In this document: piece after piece, positions 30,294-35,803 of the stretch
Layout of the letters: each line of letters opens with the position of its first letter
Numbering within the stretch: position 1 is the stretch's first letter
Assembly (NCBI GenBank): GCA_017506175.1
Contig: JAFVNW010000054.1
Coordinates: forward strand, 1-39,167
DNA: 39,167 bases
Origin: Bacteroidales bacterium
GTDB taxonomy: Bacteria; Bacteroidota; Bacteroidia; Bacteroidales; WCHB1-69
Direction of reading: 5' to 3'
Notes under the pieces: model-generated
What the model saw: the letters and a program-made list of their open reading frames with translations, nothing else
What the model was told of the DNA's origin: nothing
Database searches by the model: none
Program-made: the position numbers and the translations under genes

Positions 30294-32351
30294 ATGAAAA
30301 GAACAACAATCCTGACACTCATTCTACTCCTCTCTTTCTCAATCCAAGCACAAATTGACAGTAGCGGCATCCCATCGGATGTGGAAGAAGGGATTTTCGA
30401 AACACTTGAAAGCCAACTATCGGAGGAGGAGTCCACCGACTACGCCGAGCAATTGGGGGTCATATTGGAATACCGGCATAAAAAGGTAAACCTCAACGCA
30501 TTACCGGCGGAGGTTGCCTATGCGGTCTTGCGATTTAATGATTACCAATACTATCAACTACAATTATACATTGAGAAATACGGGGAATTGGTAACGCTGC
30601 CGGAACTGGCCGCCGTAGAGGGATTCACACGGGAAGATGTGGAGCGGATTTCCGCGCAAGTGGAAGTCGTCCCAACAAAAAGCAGGAAGAGTTTTTTTGC
30701 AGGCTTTTTCCGAAGGTCTCAAAGTTCAATGCTACTCAGATACGGGCAAATCATTGAGAAACAGGCAGGTTATGATTCGAAGTACTCAAATCCTTATCTG
30801 GGGAATCCTCTACGCTTGGCCTTCAAATACTCTTTTAAAACCGGGGAGAACTTTGCGTTTGGGCTAACTGGAGAGAAGGATGCTGGGGAACAGTTCTTTA
30901 GGGGAAGTGAAAAACAGGGATTCGATCATTATGCCTTTTTCATCAATATCAAAAACATTGGAATTCTAAAAAGCTGTGTATTAGGTGATTACACGCTAAA
31001 TTTCGGACAAGGGATCATTATGGGTGCGCGAAGCATGGGTGTGAAGGGGGGCGGAGCGGCACAAATCAGGCGATTCTCCTCTCTTCTACGTCCCAGTGCC
31101 CCAATGAACGAAAGCGACAATCAACATGGCATCGCCGCCGTAGTCGGTAACGTGTATTACAATGGGACGATTTTCTACTCGCACCGATACTACGATGGGA
31201 GCTTGTCTTCCAACGGCTATCACCGTACCCTGCAGGAAGTCGCCGCCAAGCACTCTCTGGAAAGCCATTTGACCGGCGGGCACTTCCAACTACGACGGCG
31301 GATTTTTGAATTGGGGATAACTGGAACTTTTATGCTGTTTTCACCCCCAATTTCCCGCCCCAAAGAGCTCTACAAAAAGTTCTCGTTTTCCGGGAAAGAG
31401 TTATGGAACACTGGTGCCGACTATAAGGTAATCCTTCGCAAGACCATTTTATTCGGAGAAGCGGCGGTTTCCGTCGTACCCGAAACCAGCCAAGAAAGCG
31501 AGACATCCTCAAAAGACAAAAGGCATCCTGTCGGAGTTGGGGTCCTGCAGGGCTGCATTCTGGACTTGGACCCGCGCAGCAAATTGGCGACACTATTCCG
31601 CTACTACAGCCGCAACTTCGTGTCTCTCAACGGATCTGGGTTTTCGTCTGGAAACGGAAATGGCGAAATCGGCATTTACCTCGCGGCCGACTTCGTAACC
31701 GGACGAAAAACCTCACTCCAGTTCAACTTCGACGGATACGAATATCAATGGCTGCGCTTCCGTGTGGACAAGCCTTGCGGAGGTTTCGACTCGGGATGCA
31801 AGCTCCATCTCAATCTTTCGCGATACCTGTCCATGCAATTCCAGTACCAATACTACCGAGGTGCACAAAACGCCAACATCTCCGATTACTACACCTCAAC
31901 CACAGACTATGACAAGCACAAAATCCACTATCTAATCCACTGCAATCCAACCGATTGGATTCAATTAAAAACAGAAGTTGACTACTTGCTGAACGCAGGA
32001 GAGACGAACGGACACAAACAGGGATTCCTCCTGTTTCAAGATGTTGACTTTGATTTCTCCAGATGGAATTTTGGCATCAAGTTGCGAGTGGCCTTCTTTG
32101 ACACCGACAGTTATAACGAAAGAATCTACGCATACGAAAAGGATGTCCTTTACACCTTCACCATCAACGGCTACTACGGCAAGGGCATCCGATACTACCT
32201 CATGCTGAAGTACAGCTACGCTTTTTTCGACATCCAAGCCCGACTGGCACAGACCTTCTTTGACGACCGAGACTCAATCAGTTCAGGCCAAACGCTCATT
32301 CAAGGAAAGACCAAAACCGAAGTGCGCGCTCAAATCATCTTCCATTTCTGA
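30294..32351 (+). CDS. Outer-membrane protein with N-terminal helix-hairpin-helix (ComEA-like) region
   Basis: I start at the ATG giving MKRTTILTLILLLSFSIQAQ (signal peptide); the frame is open 45 codons upstream inside the preceding gene. Residues ~50-125 carry helix-hairpin-helix-type segments, KVNLNALPAEVAYAVLRFNDYQ and GELVTLPELAAVEGFTREDVERIS, which resemble ComEA DNA-binding modules (VNLN-A, then L..L.GI). The remaining ~550 residues look like a large barrel: many alternating strands (FAFGLTGEKDAGEQF, SCVLGDYTLNFGQGIIMGAR, TSLQFNFDGYEYQWLRF, LSMQFQYQYYRG) ending in a C-terminal Phe (RAQIIFHF). A DNA-uptake or DNA-binding role is plausible but not shown. Confidence 0.75.
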   Translation: MKRTTILTLILLLSFSIQAQIDSSGIPSDVEEGIFETLESQLSEEESTDYAEQLGVILEYRHKKVNLNALPAEVAYAVLRFNDYQYYQLQLYIEKYGELVTLPELAAVEGFTREDVERISAQVEVVPTKSRKSFFAGFFRRSQSSMLLRYGQIIEKQAGYDSKYSNPYLGNPLRLAFKYSFKTGENFAFGLTGEKDAGEQFFRGSEKQGFDHYAFFINIKNIGILKSCVLGDYTLNFGQGIIMGARSMGVKGGGAAQIRRFSSLLRPSAPMNESDNQHGIAAVVGNVYYNGTIFYSHRYYDGSLSSNGYHRTLQEVAAKHSLESHLTGGHFQLRRRIFELGITGTFMLFSPPISRPKELYKKFSFSGKELWNTGADYKVILRKTILFGEAAVSVVPETSQESETSSKDKRHPVGVGVLQGCILDLDPRSKLATLFRYYSRNFVSLNGSGFSSGNGNGEIGIYLAADFVTGRKTSLQFNFDGYEYQWLRFRVDKPCGGFDSGCKLHLNLSRYLSMQFQYQYYRGAQNANISDYYTSTTDYDKHKIHYLIHCNPTDWIQLKTEVDYLLNAGETNGHKQGFLLFQDVDFDFSRWNFGIKLRVAFFDTDSYNERIYAYEKDVLYTFTINGYYGKGIRYYLMLKYSYAFFDIQARLAQTFFDDRDSISSGQTLIQGKTKTEVRAQIIFHF

Positions 32352-32383
32352 AATCCGAAAATAATTCTACAAATATCTCGTTT

Positions 32384-32695
32384 ATGACTACGTTCACATC
32401 CACACAACGCATTATGGCCGAGGTTTCCATTTCGCAACTACTTGAAGCATTCATCAAGCGCAACCATCGCGAAGACGAGTTCAAAGAGCACTCTGCCGCC
32501 AACCTATTCCTACAATTGGTGCCGGAAAGCCAGCGAACGCTGATTCAAAAAGTATGGTGCGAAAATGGGAAACTATTCGTTAAGACAAACCATGCGAGTT
32601 TCCGCTTCGAGTTGAGAAACCAAAGGTCTTCCTATTTAGAACAGATTAACCAAAAGCTGGGAAAAGAGGTCGTGAAAGAGATTGTCCTCCGTTAA
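32384..32695 (+). CDS. DUF721-domain (DciA-like) protein
   Basis: A small basic protein (103 aa) of the DUF721 family: ISQLLEAFIKRNHREDEFKEHSAANLFLQLVPESQRTLIQKVWCENGKLFVKTNHASFRFELRNQRSSYLEQINQKLGKEVVKEIVLR, with the typical 'W...v..g.L.V.t....r.eL....' middle. DUF721 includes DciA, a loader of the replicative helicase in many bacteria; Bacteroidota members are short and commonly linked to recF-type loci, so the role here is inferred from the family. The start at 32384 gives MTTFTSTQRIM; the second ATG (codon 11) is equally plausible. Confidence 0.75.
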   Translation: MTTFTSTQRIMAEVSISQLLEAFIKRNHREDEFKEHSAANLFLQLVPESQRTLIQKVWCENGKLFVKTNHASFRFELRNQRSSYLEQINQKLGKEVVKEIVLR

Positions 32696-32722
32696 CCATA
32701 CGACATTTTGCAAAAATAGATG

Positions 32723-32730
32723 TACTTTTG
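32723..32730 (+). promoter_or_regulatory. -7 element TACTTTTG for the CvpA-family gene
   Basis: TACTTTTGCA lies 20 bases before the ATG at 32751 and favours that start over an in-frame upstream start at 32682 overlapping the previous gene. Confidence 0.6.
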
Positions 32731-32750
32731 CACTCTTAAAAACCGCCAAG

Positions 32751-33272
32751 ATGATATTAGACATTATCATTCTCATTCCACTTTTGTGGGCTGCCTTCAA
32801 AGGATTCCAGAACGGCCTTATCAAAGAGGTCTGTTCATTGGTGGCTTTGTGCGGCGGCATTTACCTCGCCTATCATCTATCCGATTGGCTCTCGACGAAA
32901 TTGGATTTCACAGACTCGAAATTGGTTGCCTTCGCCATTATCTTTATCGCGGTGGTCATCCTCACCTTCGTTGTAGGCAACCTCGTGGGCAAGGTGGTGA
33001 AGTGGGCCTTGCCGGGTATTCTTGACAAGATTTTCGGAGTGCTTTTCGGCGCTCTAAAAATCTGGGTGATCTGCGCCATTACCATCTCTTTTGTCAAGAG
33101 CATTGATACGAAGAATGTATTTATCAGCGAGGAAACAGTCGGCAATTCCAGATTATTCCCCTACATAGAAAAGACAGTCGAATTTTGGGACAACTACCAA
33201 AAAGAGAGGAAAAAACCAATGGATGCCGACACTCCGAATTCCCCTGAGGACGAGGACACCTACGATATGTGA
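32751..33272 (+). CDS. CvpA-family membrane protein
   Basis: I start at MILDIIILIPLLWAAFKGFQNGLI, the usual CvpA opening and 21 bases after a good -7 element. The 173-aa product has four TM segments (~1-20; ~25-45 IKEVCSLVALCGGIYLAYHL; ~62-85 LVAFAIIFIAVVILTFVVGNLVG; ~95-120 GVLFGALKIWVICAITISFV) and a polar C-terminal tail (KERKKPMDADTPNSPEDEDTYDM). CvpA was first named for colicin V production and is linked to envelope homeostasis. The stop codon overlaps the region of the recQ start; recQ follows immediately. Confidence 0.85.
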   Translation: MILDIIILIPLLWAAFKGFQNGLIKEVCSLVALCGGIYLAYHLSDWLSTKLDFTDSKLVAFAIIFIAVVILTFVVGNLVGKVVKWALPGILDKIFGVLFGALKIWVICAITISFVKSIDTKNVFISEETVGNSRLFPYIEKTVEFWDNYQKERKKPMDADTPNSPEDEDTYDM

Positions 33273-33283
33273 AGATTCCCGCC

Positions 33284-35188
33284 ATGAGCAAAAACACTGA
33301 ACGCATCCACCATATTTTAAAAGAGCACTGGGGCTACGACCAGTTCCGCCCACTGCAGGAAGATATCATCTTGTCGGTACTGGAGGGGAAGGACACCATG
33401 GCGCTGCTCCCGACCGGCGGCGGGAAATCCATCTGCTTTCAAGTACCCGCACTGGCCATGAGAGGACTCTGCATCGTGGTCTCCCCGCTCATCGCTCTGA
33501 TGAAAGACCAAGTGGCCAACCTGAAGAAAAAGGGAGTCAAAGCCACGGCAATTTTTTCCGGAATGCCTCAAGAAAAGATACGGGAGGTTGTTGACAACTG
33601 CTTGTTTGACAAAGAGTTGAAATTCCTGTACGTCTCGCCCGAAAGGTTGAAGACCGAACTGTTCCGTGTGAACCTTCCAAGGATGAACGTCTCGATGATT
33701 GCCGTGGATGAAGCCCACTGCATCTCCCAATGGGGCTACGACTTCCGGCCACCTTATCTCGAAATTGCCGAAATCCGAAAATATTTTCCAAACGCACCTG
33801 TACTTGCCTTGACCGCCACCGCCACCCCCGAAGTGGTGAAAGACATTCAGGAGAAGCTGAAGTTCCCGAGGGAAAACGTATTTCAAAAAAGCTTCAAGCG
33901 CGACAACCTAACATATTATGTTGTAAAAGAGCAGGATAAGCAAGGAAGAATGCTGCGGATCATCTCTCGCTATCCGGGCACGGGAATCGTGTATGTGCGC
34001 AACCGGCGGAAGACAGAGGAAACCGCCAAGTTCCTGCTCCGCAACGGCATCAGCGCGGATTTCTATCATGCCGGCCTCGACAGCGCAACCCGCGACCGCA
34101 AACAGCAAGCGTGGATGGACGGGAAAACACGCGTCATCGTTTCCACCAACGCCTTCGGCATGGGGATCGACAAACCCGATGTGCGTTTCGTCATCCATAT
34201 CGACATTCCTGACACCCTCGAGGGCTACTTCCAAGAAGCCGGCCGCGGAGGGCGCGACCTCAAACCCTCCATCGCCGTTCTCCTCTACGATGACAGCGAC
34301 ATCCGCGAACTCATGAGAAACTTCAACACCACCTTCCCCCCCATCGACTTCATCAAACAGATTTACAAGGACTTGTGTGAGAAATTCCGCGTTGCCATCC
34401 ACAGCGGACAGGGTGAATCCTTCCCGTTAGACATCCCGACCTTCGCCCACCAGCACAAATACAACTCCCTTGAAGTCTATCATGCCATCAAACTGATTGA
34501 AAAGACCGGCGTAATCAGCTACACCGACGACAACTACGAACCCTCCAAACTGAAATTTCTGCTCACACAAGAGAACTTCAAGATATTGGAAAACAGCGAA
34601 TTCTACCAAAAAGTCAAACCGTTCATCCAACTTCTGCTTCGTTCCTACAGCGGACTTTTCAGCAATTACCAAATCATTGACGAAAAGGAAATCGCGCAAC
34701 GGTTCGACTGTTCCGAAGCGATGGTCGTTAAGAAATTAGAGCACCTCACCAAAATCGGATACGTTGATTATCAAAAACATACAACTCTTCCCAAAATACA
34801 CTTCGTCACCAACCGAGTGGACGAGACCTATATGTTCCACGATCCGAACGTCTATTTCAAACGGAAAGAGGTGGCAGAAAAGCGCTTGAAGTCGGTCATG
34901 GAATATGTACAGCACGACTCGATCTGCCGGAGCCGGCTGCTGCTCGCCTACTTCGGGGAGAAGAACAGTGCAGACTGCGGTTCTTGCGACATCTGTCTGA
35001 AAAACAAGCGGCTGCGACTTTCGCAAGCGGAATTCGACAAAATTGCGGAAGCTGTCAAGGCCATCCGCCCCCAGACCAAGGACATCAAGCTGATTGTCAA
35101 TCAATTGTGCACCCAATTTGATGAAGACAAAATCGTCAAGGTGGTGCGATGGCTGGTGGACAACAGGAAGTTGAAAGTTGAGAGTTGA
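33284..35188 (+). CDS. recQ: ATP-dependent DNA helicase RecQ
   Basis: A 3'-5' DNA helicase of recombination and fork repair (634 aa from the ATG chosen; a GTG five codons upstream overlaps the CvpA stop). Motifs in order: Q-motif-like GYDQFRPLQEDII, Walker A PTGGGKSICFQ, DEAH box VDEAHCISQWGYDFRPPY, motif III LTATAT, motif IV/V (VIVSTNAFGMGIDKPDVRFVIHIDIP) and motif VI QEAGRGGRD. The zinc/RQC domain follows with Cys in YVQHDSICRSRLLLAYFGEKNSADCGSCDIC, then a winged helix. No clear HRDC domain is seen at the end. The last residues (KLKVES) are encoded by a simple AAGTTGAAAGTTGAGAG repeat, which also supplies the stop. Confidence 0.93.
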   Translation: MSKNTERIHHILKEHWGYDQFRPLQEDIILSVLEGKDTMALLPTGGGKSICFQVPALAMRGLCIVVSPLIALMKDQVANLKKKGVKATAIFSGMPQEKIREVVDNCLFDKELKFLYVSPERLKTELFRVNLPRMNVSMIAVDEAHCISQWGYDFRPPYLEIAEIRKYFPNAPVLALTATATPEVVKDIQEKLKFPRENVFQKSFKRDNLTYYVVKEQDKQGRMLRIISRYPGTGIVYVRNRRKTEETAKFLLRNGISADFYHAGLDSATRDRKQQAWMDGKTRVIVSTNAFGMGIDKPDVRFVIHIDIPDTLEGYFQEAGRGGRDLKPSIAVLLYDDSDIRELMRNFNTTFPPIDFIKQIYKDLCEKFRVAIHSGQGESFPLDIPTFAHQHKYNSLEVYHAIKLIEKTGVISYTDDNYEPSKLKFLLTQENFKILENSEFYQKVKPFIQLLLRSYSGLFSNYQIIDEKEIAQRFDCSEAMVVKKLEHLTKIGYVDYQKHTTLPKIHFVTNRVDETYMFHDPNVYFKRKEVAEKRLKSVMEYVQHDSICRSRLLLAYFGEKNSADCGSCDICLKNKRLRLSQAEFDKIAEAVKAIRPQTKDIKLIVNQLCTQFDEDKIVKVVRWLVDNRKLKVES

Positions 35189-35216
35189 AAATTGAAAGTT
35201 GAGAGTTAAAGGTTGT
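35168..35216 (-). repeat. TTTCAATTTTCA simple repeat (minus strand) at the end of recQ
   Basis: The minus strand reads CAACTTTCAATTTTCAACTC, flanked by CTCAACTTTCAAC. It is the same family as 19173-19208 and 26441-26502, in the opposite orientation, and overlaps the last codons of recQ. Confidence 0.7.
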
Positions 35217-35277
35217 AGAGTAACTACTGTTGCGATAATCTTTAACAATCGCTGAAAATGCTTTGACGCACAGAGTG

Positions 35278-35586
35278 TTATAGATATTTGTCGAATTTAC
35301 GATTTGAAATCAATTCCGTTTTACGCACGACAAGCGCGGTCGCGAAAACTCCCCTTCTTTTTAAGAAGGGGTGGCCGAAGGCCGGGGTAGTAATATAGGC
35401 ATCATCATTCCTTTTTGATATTAATTGTCCTGTTGAATTAATAGTCAGTCTTTCATTGTGTGAATCTCCGTCAAGCTCTATCACAATCCCGAACCTGTTA
35501 CGTGCAAAGCCTATCAACTCACTGTTTTCAAGTAGATTATGGATAAAGTGGTCTTTGATTCGAATATCGTTGATGATGGTTGTTTT
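35278..35586 (-). pseudogene. Internally deleted DUF559-like endonuclease remnant
   Basis: The minus-strand frame is open from after a TGA (35587-35589) and reads KDHFIHNLLENSELIGFARN then RFGIVIELDGDSHNER. The first part resembles the N-terminus and the second the catalytic IE-L-DG..H strand of DUF559 / very-short-patch-repair-type endonucleases, but the ~40 residues normally between FAR-N and the IELDG strand are missing. The tail (YITTPAFGHPFLKRRG) is the translation of a hairpin repeat inserted at the 3' end. No good start codon is present; TTG at 35517 is the only one near. The first ~76 bases match the right-hand arm at the window end. Confidence 0.5.
35351..35396 (+). repeat. REP-like hairpin repeat, copy 1
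   Basis: CCCCTTCTT-TTT-AAGAAGGGG followed by TGGCCGAAGGCCGGGGTAG and TAATATA. It is related to 39029-39068 (same strand) and to 35612-35655 (opposite strand), which share the CCCCTTCTA/TAGAAGGGG palindrome and the GGCGGGGTAGTAATA tail. Confidence 0.65.
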
Positions 35587-35655
35587 TCACAAGGAATTCT
35601 GATGTTTTAGTATTACTACCCCGCCTGCCGGCACCCCTTCTAGAATAGAAGGGGA
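35510..35655 (-). repeat. Left inverted repeat of the restriction-modification island
   Basis: Its reverse complement matches 39023-39167 with about eight differences and one indel over ~145 bp by eye. It includes the REP-like palindrome with GCCGGCAGGCGGGGTAGTAA, the stretch AACATCAGAATTCCTTGTGA and the 5' part of the DUF559-like remnant. The right copy may run on past the window. Confidence 0.75.
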
Positions 35656-35688
35656 AAATCCCCCGCGCGCCACGAGAGGCCACACCAA

Positions 35689-35775
35689 GTAGAGGCGAGG
35701 TGTACCTCGCCTCAGTATACCTCGCCTCAGTATACCTCACCTCAGTATACCTCGCCTCAGTGTACCTCGCCACTG
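35689..35775 (+). repeat. 15-bp tandem repeat starting from a GTAG...-type palindrome
   Basis: About five copies of TATACCTCGCCTCAG (with G/A and T/G variants) run from 35701 to 35775. The array starts from a palindrome, GAGGCGAGGT-GT-ACCTCGCCTC (35692-35713), preceded by GTA, giving GTAGAGGCG at the left end. This left end resembles the GTAGAGACG and GTAGGGACG ends of the repeats inside the neighbouring gene. Between 35656 and 35803 I see no gene; open frames here on both strands read as pentapeptide repeats (ARYTE or VYLAS) and are by-products of the array. Confidence 0.75.
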
Positions 35776-35803
35776 AATTACCCGTTGGTAAGCAGGGGTG
35801 CGG

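Noticed and set aside
35537-35775. Minus-strand frame with RYTEA pentapeptide repeats (and VYLAS on the plus strand)
   Set aside because: The repeats are a by-product of the 15-bp tandem array, open on both strands, with no conserved start context or flanking domain.
35689-35775. Possible CRISPR array
   Set aside because: Units of 15 bp are contiguous with no spacers; no cas genes are in the window.
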